From contig NZ_VSSR01000065.1 of the NCBI RefSeq assembly GCF_008123515.1, forward strand, positions 1 to 64,000: a DNA stretch of 64,000 nucleotides, read 5' to 3'. The notes under the pieces are model-generated. The model ran no database searches. It was not told the DNA's origin and saw only the letters and a list, made by a program, of their open reading frames with translations. The stretch is from Bradyrhizobium cytisi (GTDB taxonomy: Bacteria; Pseudomonadota; Alphaproteobacteria; Rhizobiales; Xanthobacteraceae). This document shows, piece after piece, positions 28,037 through 37,168 of the stretch. Each line of letters starts with the position of its first letter. The stretch's first letter is position 1. A program made the position numbers and the translations under genes.

Positions 28037-29275
28037 ATGACTGAAATTCGTGTGCCGACGCTCGGCGAATCCGTCACCGAGGCCACCATCGGCCGCTGGT
28101 TCAAGAAGGCCGGCGATCCCGTCGCCGTCGACGAGCCCTTGGTGGAGCTCGAGACCGACAAGGTCACCATCGAGGTCCCGGCGCCCTCCGCCGGCACGCT
28201 GAGCGAGATCATCGCCGCTGACGGTACGACCGTTGCGGTCGGCGCGCTGCTCGGCCAGATCACCGAAGGTGCCGCCGGTGCAAAGCCGGCTGCTGCTCCC
28301 GCCAAGGCCGCCGCCGCTGCTCCGGCGCCTGCTGCTGCGGCTCCCGCTCCGGCTGCGAAGGCGCCGCCGGCCGATGCGCCGCTCGCCCCGTCCGTGCGAA
28401 AACTCTCCGCCGAGACCGGCGTCGATGCTTCGACCGTTCCGGGCTCGGGCAAGGATGGCCGCGTCACCAAGGGCGACATGCTCGCCGCGATCGAGCGTGC
28501 GGCGTCTGCGCCGACCCCGGTCAACCAGCCCGCCGCCGCCGTGCAGGTGCGCAGCGCCTCGCCGGCCGACGACGCCGCCCGCGAAGAGCGCGTCAAGATG
28601 ACCCGCCTGCGCCAGACCATCGCGCGCCGCCTCAAGGACGTGCAGAACACCGCGGCCATGCTGACGACCTTCAACGAGGTCGACATGACCAACGTCATGG
28701 CGCTGCGGGCCCACTACAAGGATGCGTTCGAGAAGAAGCACGGCTCGAAGCTCGGCTTCATGGGCTTCTTCACCAAGGCCGTCGTGCAGGCGCTGAAGGA
28801 CATCCCGGCCGTCAACGCCGAGATCGACGGCACCGACCTGATCTACAAGAACTACTACCACATCGGCGTCGCCGTCGGCACCGACAAGGGTCTCGTCGTG
28901 CCGGTCGTGCGCGATTGCGACAACAAGTCGATTGCCGACATCGAGAAGGCCATCGCCGATTTCGGTCGCCGCGCCCGTGACGGCCAGCTCAAGATCGACG
29001 AGATGCAGGGCGGCACCTTCACCATCACCAATGGCGGAATCTACGGCTCGCTGATGTCGACCCCGATCCTGAACGCGCCGCAGTCCGGCATTCTCGGCAT
29101 GCACAAGATCCAGGAGCGGCCGATGGTCGTCGGCGGCAAGGTCGAGGTCCGCCCGATGATGTATCTGGCGCTGTCCTACGATCACCGCGTCATCGACGGC
29201 AAGGAAGCCGTGACCTTCCTGGTTCGCGTCAAGGAGAGCCTGGAAGATCCGGCGCGCCTGGTGCTGGACCTCTGA
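28037..29275 (+). CDS. sucB: Dihydrolipoyllysine-residue succinyltransferase (E2 of 2-oxoglutarate dehydrogenase)
   Basis: The 412-residue core subunit of the 2-oxoglutarate dehydrogenase complex has a lipoyl domain at 1-77 with the lipoylated Lys42 in ETDKVTIE. An alanine/proline-rich linker leads to the E3-binding domain at about 120-156 (LAPSVRKLSAETGV...GKDGRVTKGDML), a second flexible linker and the catalytic domain ending in HRVIDG, with His383 and Asp387. It lies downstream of sucA, separated by a palindromic repeat. A hairpin follows. Confidence 0.98.
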   Translation: MTEIRVPTLGESVTEATIGRWFKKAGDPVAVDEPLVELETDKVTIEVPAPSAGTLSEIIAADGTTVAVGALLGQITEGAAGAKPAAAPAKAAAAAPAPAAAAPAPAAKAPPADAPLAPSVRKLSAETGVDASTVPGSGKDGRVTKGDMLAAIERAASAPTPVNQPAAAVQVRSASPADDAAREERVKMTRLRQTIARRLKDVQNTAAMLTTFNEVDMTNVMALRAHYKDAFEKKHGSKLGFMGFFTKAVVQALKDIPAVNAEIDGTDLIYKNYYHIGVAVGTDKGLVVPVVRDCDNKSIADIEKAIADFGRRARDGQLKIDEMQGGTFTITNGGIYGSLMSTPILNAPQSGILGMHKIQERPMVVGGKVEVRPMMYLALSYDHRVIDGKEAVTFLVRVKESLEDPARLVLDL

Positions 29276-29293
29276 TCCCCGATGCTCTGCCAG

Positions 29294-29319
29294 CGCCGTC
29301 GCCCCTTTGCGCGACGGCG
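29294..29319 (+). terminator. Hairpin between sucB and the SDR gene
   Basis: CGCCGTCGC and GCGACGGCG are perfect 9-bp arms around an eight-base loop, 18 bases after the sucB stop. It lacks a T run, so it may be an mRNA-stabilising structure rather than a full stop. Confidence 0.5.
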
Positions 29320-29342
29320 TGTGTCGAACCATGGAGGCGCGC

Positions 29343-30092
29343 GTGACCGATAAAATCGTTGTCATCACCGGCGGCAGCCGCGGCATCGGGCGGGCGACCG
29401 CGCTTGCGGCGGCCGCGCGCGGCTACCGCGTCGTGGTCGGCTATGCCAGCAACAGGAAGGCCGCCGACGAGGTCGTCGCCGCGATCATGGCCGGCAACGG
29501 CAAGGCCATCGCGGTGAAATGCGATGTCGGCGAGGAAAGCGATATCGTCGACCTGTTCAAGCAAGCCGACCAGTTCGGCACGCTTGCCGCACTTGTCAAC
29601 AATGGCGGCATCGTCGGCAAGAGCGGCGTGCGCGTCGACGAGATGTCGGCCGAGCGCATCCAGCGCGTCATGGCGGTCAACGTTACCGGCTCCATCCTCT
29701 GTGCGCGCGAAGCGGTGAAGCGGATGTCGACCAGGCATGGTGGCAAGGGCGGCGTCATCGTCAATCTGTCATCGGTTGCTGCCAAGCTCGGTGCGCCCAA
29801 CACCTATGTCGACTATGCCGCGTCCAAGGGTGCGATCGATTCCTTCACCATCGGTCTCGGCTATGAGGTCGCCAGCGAAGGCATCCGCGTCGCCGGTATT
29901 CGCCCCGGCCTGATCGACACCGAAATCCACGCCTCCGGCGGCGAGCCGGACCGGCACCACCGCCTGGCCCATCTGGTTCCGATGAAGCGCGTCGGCACCG
30001 CTGATGAAATCGCCAATGCCATTGTCTGGCTGATGTCGGACGATGCCTCCTACGTCACCTCAGCCATTCTCGATGTGTCCGGCGGACGCTGA
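29343..30092 (+). CDS. Short-chain dehydrogenase/reductase family oxidoreductase
   Basis: The 249-residue classical SDR has the cofactor motif TGGSRGIG at 9-16 and the NNGG loop near 86-89. The catalytic triad is Ser (NLSS about 143-144), Tyr158 and Lys162 (YAASK), followed by IRPGLIDTEIH. The GTG at 29343 is chosen because GGAGG lies five bases ahead; ATG 29331 has no ribosome-binding site. It sits between sucB and lpd in the same direction. The substrate is unknown; a 3-oxoacyl or sugar reductase role cannot be told apart. Confidence 0.88.
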   Translation: MTDKIVVITGGSRGIGRATALAAAARGYRVVVGYASNRKAADEVVAAIMAGNGKAIAVKCDVGEESDIVDLFKQADQFGTLAALVNNGGIVGKSGVRVDEMSAERIQRVMAVNVTGSILCAREAVKRMSTRHGGKGGVIVNLSSVAAKLGAPNTYVDYAASKGAIDSFTIGLGYEVASEGIRVAGIRPGLIDTEIHASGGEPDRHHRLAHLVPMKRVGTADEIANAIVWLMSDDASYVTSAILDVSGGR

Positions 30093-30130
30093 CACATCCT
30101 CATCACGCTAAACTTACGGGACTTTCTCTC

Positions 30131-31531
30131 ATGGCTACCTACGATCTCGTCGTCATCGGCACCGGACCGGGCGGTTATGTCTGCGCGGTGCGCGCCAGCC
30201 AGCTCGGCATGAAGGTCGCCGTGGTCGAAAAGGACGCAACGCTCGGCGGCACCTGCCTCAATGTCGGCTGCATGCCGTCGAAGGCGCTGCTGCACGCCTC
30301 CGAGATGTTCGAGGAAGCCGGGCACTCCTTTGCCAAGATGGGCGTGTCCGTCTCCACGCCGAAGCTCGAGCTGCCGGCGATGATGAACTTCAAGCAGCAG
30401 GGCATCGACGGCAACGTCAAGGGCGTCGAGTTCCTGATGAAGAAGAACAAGGTCGACGTGCTCAAAGGAACCGGCAAGATTCTGGGCACCGGCAAGGTCG
30501 AAGTCTCCGCCGACGGCAAGTCGCAGGTGATCGAGACCAGGAACATCGTGATTGCCACCGGTTCGGACATCGCGCGCCTCAAGGGCATCGAGATCGACGA
30601 GAAGCGTATCGTGTCGTCGACTGGCGCGTTGTCGCTGGACAAGGTCCCGGGCAAGCTTCTCATCGTCGGCGCCGGCGTGATCGGGCTCGAGCTCGGCTCG
30701 GTCTGGAAGCGGCTCGGTGCCGAGGTCGTTGTCGTTGAATTCCTGGACCGCATCCTGCCCGGCATGGACGGCGAGATCGCCAAGCAATTCCAGCGCATCC
30801 TCGAGAAGCAGGGCTTTGCATTCAAGCTCGGCGCCAAGGTCACCGCCGTCGACACCTCAGGCAAGACGCTGAAGGCGACCATCGAGCCGGCGGCCGGCGG
30901 CGCCGCCGAGACGCTCGAAGCCGACGTCGTGCTCGTCTGCATCGGCCGCGTGCCCTACACCGACGGGCTCGGCCTGAAGGAAGCCGGCGTCGCGCTCGAT
31001 CCCCGTGGTCGCGTGCAGATCGATCCGCATTTCGCCACCAGCCTGAAGGGCGTCTATGCCATTGGCGACGTCGTCGCCGGCCCGATGCTCGCACATAAGG
31101 CCGAGGATGAAGGCGTGGCGGTTGCGGAGATCATTGCGGGCCAGGCCGGTCACGTGAACTACGACGTTATTCCAGGCGTCGTGTATACCACCCCGGAAGT
31201 GTCCTGCGTCGGCAAGACCGAGGAAGAGCTGAAGCAGGCCGGCGTGGCTTATACGGTCGGGAAGTTTCCCTTTACCGCCAACGGCCGCTCCAAGGTCAAT
31301 CAGACCACTGACGGTTTTGTGAAGATCCTCGCGGATGCGAAGACCGATCGCGTGCTCGGCGTGCACATCATCGGCATCGAGGCCGGCGAAATGATCCATG
31401 AAGCCTGCGTTCTCATGGAATTCGGCGGCAGTGCGGAGGATCTCGCGCGTACCTGCCATGCGCATCCGACCCGCTCGGAAGCCATCAAGGAAGCCGCGCT
31501 TGCAGTCGGCAAGCGGGCCATCCATATGTAG
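30131..31531 (+). CDS. lpd: Dihydrolipoyl dehydrogenase (E3)
   Basis: This FAD enzyme re-oxidises the dihydrolipoyl groups of the 2-oxoglutarate dehydrogenase E2. The 466-residue protein has the FAD motif GTGPGGY, redox-active Cys42 and Cys47 in GGTCLNVGCMPSK, the NAD motif GAGVIGLELG, ATDVVAGP-like AIGDVVAGPMLAHKAEDEG, and the active-site His445 with Glu450 in HAHPTRSEAIKEA near the C terminus. It is the last enzyme of the cluster; a copy serving pyruvate dehydrogenase probably lies elsewhere. Confidence 0.97.
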   Translation: MATYDLVVIGTGPGGYVCAVRASQLGMKVAVVEKDATLGGTCLNVGCMPSKALLHASEMFEEAGHSFAKMGVSVSTPKLELPAMMNFKQQGIDGNVKGVEFLMKKNKVDVLKGTGKILGTGKVEVSADGKSQVIETRNIVIATGSDIARLKGIEIDEKRIVSSTGALSLDKVPGKLLIVGAGVIGLELGSVWKRLGAEVVVVEFLDRILPGMDGEIAKQFQRILEKQGFAFKLGAKVTAVDTSGKTLKATIEPAAGGAAETLEADVVLVCIGRVPYTDGLGLKEAGVALDPRGRVQIDPHFATSLKGVYAIGDVVAGPMLAHKAEDEGVAVAEIIAGQAGHVNYDVIPGVVYTTPEVSCVGKTEEELKQAGVAYTVGKFPFTANGRSKVNQTTDGFVKILADAKTDRVLGVHIIGIEAGEMIHEACVLMEFGGSAEDLARTCHAHPTRSEAIKEAALAVGKRAIHM

Positions 31532-31565
31532 GTTCGGTTCCAGAGCCGAATCGGGCGGGAAACAC

Positions 31566-32096
31566 ATGCTGCGCCGCCTTCTTCAACCGGTCTGGATCCT
31601 GCTGGCGATCATCTTTTTGATCGAAGCCTGGCTGTGGGACCATTGCGAGCCGATCGTTGCGCGGGTTGTCGCGCTGATCCCGCTCGCCCGGTTCAAGGAC
31701 TGGCTTTCGGAGCGCGTCGACGCGCTCTCCCCGGCGATGACGTTGATCGTGTTTGTCGTCCCGATCATCCCGCTGTTTCCGCTCAAGCTGGTCGGCCTGT
31801 GGCTGCTCACGCATGAATACTGGACCAGCGCGCTCTTCACGATCCTGTTTGCCAAGATGCTCGGCGTCGGCGTCACCGCCTTCGTGTTCGACGTCACGCG
31901 CGACAAGCTTCTGGAGATGCACTGGTTCGAGCGGCTCTATGAGCTGGTGCTGAAGCTGCGCGCCAAGGCCGCCGAGATCGTCGATCCGGTCAAGCGGCGC
32001 ATCCGCGAGCTGATCAAGGGCAACGGCGAAGGCTGGTCCTCGCGCACGCTCCGTCTGATCCAGCGCTTTCGGAAGAGCGTGCACGAAGCGCGGTGA
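31566..32096 (+). CDS. Small membrane protein downstream of lpd, function unknown
   Basis: The 176-residue protein has one strong N-terminal hydrophobic segment (about 8-24), a second long one (about 58-85, MTLIVFVVPIIPLFPLKLVGLWLL) and a third near 92-112, ending in a very basic helix (KRRIRELI...RTLRLIQRFRKSVHEAR). No known motif was recognised. It starts 34 bases after the lpd stop and is probably co-transcribed. The ATG at 31566 begins the membrane protein; the frame is also open inside lpd, but that part is lpd sequence. Confidence 0.75.
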   Translation: MLRRLLQPVWILLAIIFLIEAWLWDHCEPIVARVVALIPLARFKDWLSERVDALSPAMTLIVFVVPIIPLFPLKLVGLWLLTHEYWTSALFTILFAKMLGVGVTAFVFDVTRDKLLEMHWFERLYELVLKLRAKAAEIVDPVKRRIRELIKGNGEGWSSRTLRLIQRFRKSVHEAR

Positions 32097-32117
32097 GCGG
32101 TTCGCCCCACACTCACG

Positions 32118-32219
32118 GTCATTGCCCACTTGACCGGGCAATCCAGTATTCCAGAGACAGCGAGATTAGAACCGAGGAGCTGCGGCGTACTGGATGCCCC
32201 GGCCAAGCCGGGGCATGAC
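32118..32219. repeat. Palindromic repeat, GTCAT/CCAGTA family, copy 3
   Basis: The left half GTCATTGCCC...GGGCAATCCAGTA and right half GTACTGGATGCCCCGG...CCGGGGCATGAC follow the same plan as the copy at 3.1 kb. It separates the convergent membrane-protein and DUF4337 genes. Confidence 0.85.
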
Positions 32220-32242
32220 AGCGGTGTGCGTGGCAGCGCCCC

Positions 32243-32836
32243 TCACCCGTGCAGATGCAACAAATGCGGCGACCATGCGCCGAGCACGGTCATGCCAAGT
32301 CCGGCGAGCGTCAGCAGGCCGGCGATCCAGGCGAGCGGCAGCATGCCGGTGATGATGGTGGCCGACGCCAGCACGATGCCGATCTGGAATGCGGCTGACG
32401 CCAGCTCGAAGTGATGGTACTTCGCGGTCGCCTCGTCGCGCACGTGCTCGGCTTCCTTGGCCTTCTCGGCGAGCTGCTCGGTGCCTTCGCCGGTCTCGGG
32501 CTCGGAGCGGTAGCGCGCCGCGGTCTTCTGCCAGTCGTCGATCTGCTTCTGCACCGCGGCCTTCATGGCGTCGTCGGTGGCGGCGCCCAGCGTCAGCTTG
32601 CCCTGGTCGGCGGCGGTCTGGACCACGGTGCGGCGGATGCTCTTGGCCTGGAAGAACGCCCAGAGATTGGAGGCCTCGACGTTCTTGCTGATCGACTCGG
32701 TCTGGGCGCCCTTGCCGAGCGTCTCGGAGATCGCCAGGAACAGCGCCAGGACCGCGATCAGCAGGGCGATCTTCTTGTTCTCGCCGGATGCGTGCTCGGC
32801 ATGCTCGGCGTGCTCCATGCTTTCGTGTGCGCTCAT
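32243..32836 (-). CDS. DUF4337 domain-containing membrane protein
   Basis: The 197-residue protein has a membrane segment near residues 22-38 (KIALLIAVLALFLAISETLG), a long central charged helix with likely coiled-coil (KAAVQKQIDDWQKTAARYR...AEKAKEAEHVRDEATAKYHHFE) and two C-terminal membrane segments. The conserved KNVEASNLWAFFQAKSIR motif identifies DUF4337 (PF14235), function unknown. The first 17 residues contain the short repeat EHAEHAEHA, which could bind metal. It starts at an ATG, single gene. Confidence 0.85.
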   Translation of the reverse strand: MSAHESMEHAEHAEHASGENKKIALLIAVLALFLAISETLGKGAQTESISKNVEASNLWAFFQAKSIRRTVVQTAADQGKLTLGAATDDAMKAAVQKQIDDWQKTAARYRSEPETGEGTEQLAEKAKEAEHVRDEATAKYHHFELASAAFQIGIVLASATIITGMLPLAWIAGLLTLAGLGMTVLGAWSPHLLHLHG

Positions 32837-32939
32837 AAATCCCTCCTGCCTCGGTTCCGCAACGATTGACCGAACCGCGCGGCCTGCGCAAGAGGCATGC
32901 TCGCCAACAGAGCCTGCTATGACAGCTTCATGTCAGGTG

Positions 32940-33905
32940 TTAGCGCCTTGGATGCGCGCTCGCATAGACTTCCAGCAGCCGCTCGGAATCGATGCCGGTG
33001 TAGATTTGCGTGGTCGAGAGCGAGGAATGGCCGAGCAATTCCTGGATCGCGCGCAGATCGCCGCCGCGCGAGAGCAGATGCGTAGCGAATGAGTGCCGCA
33101 GCGCGTGCGGCGTAGCGCTGTCGGGTAGTCCAAGCGCGCCGCGCAGCCGCTCCATCGCGAGCTGGATGATCCGCGGGCTCAGCGGACCGCCGCGGGCGCC
33201 GACGAAGATCGGCCCGTCCTGTGGCAGCGCATACGGGCACATCGCAACATATTCCTGCACCAGCGCGAGCACGTTTTGCAGCACCGGCACCATGCGGGTC
33301 TTGTTGCCTTTGCCTGTCACGATCAGCACGTCGCCTTCGCCGGCCTTCGGCACCTCGCGACGCTTCAGGCCGAGCGCTTCGGAGATGCGCAGGCCCGAGC
33401 CATACAGCAGTGCCATCACGGCCGCGTCGCGCACCAGAATCCAGGTCTCGCGATCCTCGCCGGCGCGCTCGTCGGCGTCAGCCAGGCGCTTTGCCGACGC
33501 CATCGGCAGCGGCTTTGGCAAGGTTTTTGCGACCTTCGGCGCGCGGATCGCGGAGAGTGCTCCGACCTTGCCCTTGCCTTCGCGCTCCAGGAAGCGGCCG
33601 AAGGAGCGCAGGCCCGCGAGCGCGCGCATCAGGGAACGGCCGGCAATATCGTCGGCGCGCCGCATCGCCATGAAGGCGCGGATATCGGTGGCTTCCAGCG
33701 ACGCAAACCGCGCCAGCGTCACGCGTTCACCCCAATGGCTGCACAGGAAATCCAGGCATTGCCGCAAGTCGCGGCCATAGGCCTCCAGCGTCTTCGGCGA
33801 CAGCCGCCGTTCGGCGCCGAGATGCGCCAGCCAGCGTGCCATCTCCTGCGCGATGTCAGGATCGGCGCTGGCGAGCTCGATTGGAGGGGCGGCCGCTTTG
33901 CTCAT
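32940..33905 (-). CDS. xerC: Tyrosine recombinase XerC
   Basis: This site-specific recombinase resolves chromosome dimers at dif with XerD. The 321-residue protein has an N-terminal SAM-like DNA-binding domain (about 20-120) and a catalytic domain with all six active residues: Arg173 (GSGLRISEALGL), Lys199 (TGKGNKTR), His267 and Arg270 (HALRHSFATH), His293 (LLGHSS) and Tyr302 (TQIYTGID). It is divergent from priA, the usual position of xerC (not xerD) in rhizobia. It starts at an ATG with about 120 bp to priA. Confidence 0.94.
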   Translation of the reverse strand: MSKAAAPPIELASADPDIAQEMARWLAHLGAERRLSPKTLEAYGRDLRQCLDFLCSHWGERVTLARFASLEATDIRAFMAMRRADDIAGRSLMRALAGLRSFGRFLEREGKGKVGALSAIRAPKVAKTLPKPLPMASAKRLADADERAGEDRETWILVRDAAVMALLYGSGLRISEALGLKRREVPKAGEGDVLIVTGKGNKTRMVPVLQNVLALVQEYVAMCPYALPQDGPIFVGARGGPLSPRIIQLAMERLRGALGLPDSATPHALRHSFATHLLSRGGDLRAIQELLGHSSLSTTQIYTGIDSERLLEVYASAHPRR

Positions 33906-34028
33906 GCGCTCTGGACGTAATGATTCCGCACAGTATATCGCATCACACCCGTTTACTGTTCGCTAAGGCGACGCCACGGCGCTAGCCTCAACTCCCCCAG
34001 GTTCCGATTCTCCGTCCAAAAATCATTC

Positions 34029-36239
34029 ATGGATCATTCGTCGCGCAGCCAGACCGCCCCCGCCCCCGCGACCCGCATGGTCGACGTGCTGGTGCCGGTC
34101 GCGCTCGACCAGACCTATTCCTACAAGGTGCCGCGCGGCATGGAGCTGAAGGCCGGCGATCTCGTCGGCGTGCCGCTCGGGCCTCGCGAGGTGCTCGCCG
34201 TGGTCTGGGCGGAAAACGCCAATCCCGATCCGCGCCTCCACAACCGCCTCAAGGAGGTCAACGAGAAGCTCGATCTTCCGCCGCTCAAGGGTGATCTGCG
34301 CGCGGTCGTCGACTGGGTCGCCAATTACACGCTGAGCCCGCGTGGCATGGTGCTGCGCATGTGCCTGCGGATGGGCGAGCATCTCGGGCCCGAGCGCGTG
34401 CGTGCCGGCGTGCGTCTGGTTGGCGATCCCCCGCGGCGGCTGACGCCGGCACGTCAGCGCGTGATCGAGGTGCTGTCGGACCGGCTGCTGCACGCCAAAT
34501 CCGAGGCCGCGAAGGAAGCCGGCGTGTCGGCCGGCGTGATCGACGGCCTCGTCGACGAGGGCACGCTCACGGTCGAGCCGATGCCGCCCCCGCCTCCGCC
34601 GCCGGCGCCCGATCCGGATTTCGGCCGGCCGGATTTTTCGCCGCTGCAGCGGGCCGGCGTGGATGCGATGCGCGCGCTCGCGGCCAACGGCACCTTCCAC
34701 GTCGCACTGCTCGACGGCGTCACCGGCTCGGGCAAGACCGAGGTCTACTTCGAAGCCGTTGCGGAATCGATCCGCCGCGGCAAGCAGACGCTGATCCTGA
34801 TGCCGGAGATCGCGCTCACCGGCCAGTTTCTCGATCGTTTCGCGCAACGTTTTGGCGTGCGCCCGATCGAGTGGCACTCCGAGCTCACGCCGCGCACCCG
34901 CGCGCGCAATTGGGCCGCGATTTCGGAAGGGACCGCGCCGGTCGTAGTCGGCGCGCGCTCGGCGCTGTTTCTGCCTTACGCCAATCTCGGCCTCATCGTC
35001 GTCGATGAAGAGCACGACCAGGCCTACAAGCAGGACGAGGGCGTGCATTATCACGCCCGCGACATGGCGGTGGTGCGCGCACATATCGCCAAGATCCCGA
35101 TCGTGCTGGCCTCTGCCACGCCGTCGGTCGAGTCCGAGGTCAATGCGCGCAAGAACCGCTATCAACGCATCGCGCTGCCGTCGCGCTTCGGCGGCCAGCA
35201 CATGCCGCATATCGAGGCGATCGACATGCGCCGCGAGCCGCCCGCGCGCGGCCGCTTCATCTCGCCGCGGCTGGCCGGCGAGATCAGAACCGCGATCGAG
35301 AAGCGCGAGCAGGCGCTGCTGTTCCTCAATCGCCGCGGTTATGCGCCGCTAACGCTCTGCCGCGCCTGCGGCCATCGCTTCGCCTGCACCATCTGCGATG
35401 CCTGGCTGGTCGATCACCGCTTTCGCCAGCGTCTCGTTTGTCATCACTGCGGCTTCTCGATGCCGCGTCCGCAGACCTGCCCGCATTGCGCGGCGGAGGA
35501 ATCGCTGGTCGCGGTCGGGCCCGGCGTCGAGCGCCTGCAGGAGGAGGCGGCCGCGCTGTTTCCGGAGGCGCGCACCATCGTGCTGTCGAGCGATCTCATC
35601 ACCTCGATCGAGACGATGCGTTCCGAACTTGCCGAGATCGCGGAGGGCCGCGTCGACATCATCATCGGCACGCAGCTCGTCGCCAAGGGCCACAATTTTC
35701 CGCGGCTCAACCTGGTCGGCGTGGTCGATGCGGATCTCGGCCTTTCCAATGGCGATCCGCGTGCGGCGGAGCGGACCTGGCAATTGCTCAACCAGGTGAT
35801 CGGCCGTGCCGGGCGTGAGCAGGGCCGCGGCGTCGGCTATCTCCAGACCCATCAGCCGGATCACCCCGTGATGAAGGCGCTGATCGCCTGCGACCGCGAG
35901 GCCTTCTACGACAGCGAGATCGATCTGCGCGAGAAGACGCTCTATCCGCCGTTCGGCCGGCTCGCGAGCCTGATCATCTCGGCCGGCGACCGTCCGAGCG
36001 CAGAAGGCCTGGGCCGCAAGCTCGTTGCGCTCGCGCCGCGCGACGAGCGCGTGGTGGTGCTGGGCCCGGCCGAAGCCCCGCTCGCCGTGATCAAGGGCCG
36101 CTACCGCTTCCGCATCCTGGTGAAATCGGCGCGCGGTTTTGATCTCTCCGATTATCTGCGGAACTGGCTCGCGGTATGCCCGAAGCCAAAGGGCAATCAA
36201 AAGCTCGAGGTCGATGTCGATCCGCAGAGCTTTTTGTAG
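34029..36239 (+). CDS. priA: Primosomal protein N' (replication restart helicase PriA)
   Basis: PriA is a 3'-to-5' DNA helicase that reloads the replisome at stalled forks. The 736-residue protein has a 3'BD domain at the N terminus (VLVPVALDQTYSYKVP). Walker A GVTGSGKTE is near 232-239, the DEEH-box near 325 and motif GARSALFLPYANLGLIVVDEEHD is complete. The zinc-binding insertion carries four CxxC-type pairs from CRACGHRFACTIC to CPHC (about 440-490), and QLVAKGHNFPRLNLVGVVDAD follows. An internal ATG at 34077 is possible. A palindromic repeat follows the gene. Confidence 0.96.
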   Translation: MDHSSRSQTAPAPATRMVDVLVPVALDQTYSYKVPRGMELKAGDLVGVPLGPREVLAVVWAENANPDPRLHNRLKEVNEKLDLPPLKGDLRAVVDWVANYTLSPRGMVLRMCLRMGEHLGPERVRAGVRLVGDPPRRLTPARQRVIEVLSDRLLHAKSEAAKEAGVSAGVIDGLVDEGTLTVEPMPPPPPPPAPDPDFGRPDFSPLQRAGVDAMRALAANGTFHVALLDGVTGSGKTEVYFEAVAESIRRGKQTLILMPEIALTGQFLDRFAQRFGVRPIEWHSELTPRTRARNWAAISEGTAPVVVGARSALFLPYANLGLIVVDEEHDQAYKQDEGVHYHARDMAVVRAHIAKIPIVLASATPSVESEVNARKNRYQRIALPSRFGGQHMPHIEAIDMRREPPARGRFISPRLAGEIRTAIEKREQALLFLNRRGYAPLTLCRACGHRFACTICDAWLVDHRFRQRLVCHHCGFSMPRPQTCPHCAAEESLVAVGPGVERLQEEAAALFPEARTIVLSSDLITSIETMRSELAEIAEGRVDIIIGTQLVAKGHNFPRLNLVGVVDADLGLSNGDPRAAERTWQLLNQVIGRAGREQGRGVGYLQTHQPDHPVMKALIACDREAFYDSEIDLREKTLYPPFGRLASLIISAGDRPSAEGLGRKLVALAPRDERVVVLGPAEAPLAVIKGRYRFRILVKSARGFDLSDYLRNWLAVCPKPKGNQKLEVDVDPQSFL

Positions 36240-36247
36240 GCCCCACT

Positions 36248-36350
36248 GTCATTCCGGGGCGCGACGAAGTCGCGAGCCCGGAATCCATCGGGCGGCATTT
36301 CCCGCGGTGAAATGGATTCCGGGTTCGCGCTTCGCGCGCCCCGGAATGAC
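36248..36350. repeat. Palindromic repeat, GTCATTCCGGGG family, copy 2
   Basis: The ends are GTCATTCCGGGGCGCG and CGCGCCCCGGAATGAC, inner GAATCCAT and ATGGATTC. It is closely similar to the copy at 20692-20818 and lies between the convergent priA and rlpA. Confidence 0.87.
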
Positions 36351-36359
36351 GGAGCCAAC

Positions 36360-36393
36360 AAAAAAGCCCGCGGTCCCCCAAGACCACGGGCTT
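36360..36393 (-). terminator. Terminator of rlpA
   Basis: AAGCCCGCGGTC and GACCACGGGCTT form a 12-bp stem with one mismatch and a six-base loop, followed on the minus strand by a run of seven T. It is a strong intrinsic terminator for the leftward rlpA-like gene, placed some 85 bases after its stop. Confidence 0.9.
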
Positions 36394-36476
36394 GTCTCAC
36401 GCGCGCATCAAACTGCTCATGTCCATGCGGACGATGATGAAAACTGCGCGTGCGAGATGAGGCGCGTCGAACGCCG

Positions 36477-36986
36477 TTAGGAGACGACTTCCGCGGTGAC
36501 GCGGCCGACGCCGGCGCCGGTGAGGCCGATGGCGCGGGCAGCGCCAGTGGAGAGGTCGAGCACGCGGCCGCGCACGAACGGGCCACGGTCATTGATGGTG
36601 ACGATGACGCTCGAGCCGCCATGGGTGACGCGCAGCTTGGTCCCGAACGGCAGCGAACGGTGCGCTGCGGTCATGGCGTTCTGGTTGAAGCGCTGGCCCG
36701 AGGCGGTGCGGCTGCCGGACTCGTTGCCGTAAAAGGACGCCATGCCCGAGAAGCTGCGGCCCGTGCCCGACGACGGCGTCATCGACGCACTGGCGTTGCG
36801 CCAATCGGAGGTCGCGTTGGTATCGTCCTGGGCGTGGTGGCGGTGTTGATGGTGAGAGTAGCTGTGGTGATGCCTGGATTTGGCGGAAGCTTCGGTGGCA
36901 GTTCCCCCGACGAGGAGAGTTGCGGCGGCGAAAGCGATCGCCGTAGGCGGCCGGGTCAGAGCGCCCAGCGTCTTCAAAGACAGCAT
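36477..36986 (-). CDS. rlpA: Septal ring lytic transglycosylase RlpA-family protein
   Basis: The 169-residue exported protein has a signal peptide of about 35 residues ending near EASA, a histidine-rich linker (HHHSYSHHQHRHH, about 38-50), and a double-psi beta-barrel (about 80-167) with the family motifs GMASFYG, TASGQRFNQNAMTAAHRSLPFGT and VTINDRGPFVRGRVLDLS. RlpA enzymes cut naked glycan strands at the septum. The SPOR domain found in larger homologues is missing. A 14-bp palindrome and a consensus CtrA site lie upstream. Confidence 0.88.
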   Translation of the reverse strand: MLSLKTLGALTRPPTAIAFAAATLLVGGTATEASAKSRHHHSYSHHQHRHHAQDDTNATSDWRNASASMTPSSGTGRSFSGMASFYGNESGSRTASGQRFNQNAMTAAHRSLPFGTKLRVTHGGSSVIVTINDRGPFVRGRVLDLSTGAARAIGLTGAGVGRVTAEVVS

Positions 36987-37009
36987 TTAGTGGTCCCTAC
37001 GCTAGTATT

Positions 37010-37023
37010 GCCACATATGTGGC
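37010..37023. promoter_or_regulatory. 14-bp perfect palindrome ahead of rlpA
   Basis: GCCACATATGTGGC is a perfect palindrome 24 bp upstream of the rlpA ATG, in promoter range. It looks like a dimeric repressor operator; no regulator is proposed. Confidence 0.45.
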
Positions 37024-37168
37024 CAGTGGAGCCCCCATCAGTTTGTGAGCGGGTTGGCGTTTCGATTCCTAATGAGGCATGAATTGGGCAGTAGTTCTGT
37101 TATGTGTCGTGATGAAATATCTTGTGACCCGCACGGATATTCCCGGGGATGTTCCGTAATCTTTCGCT

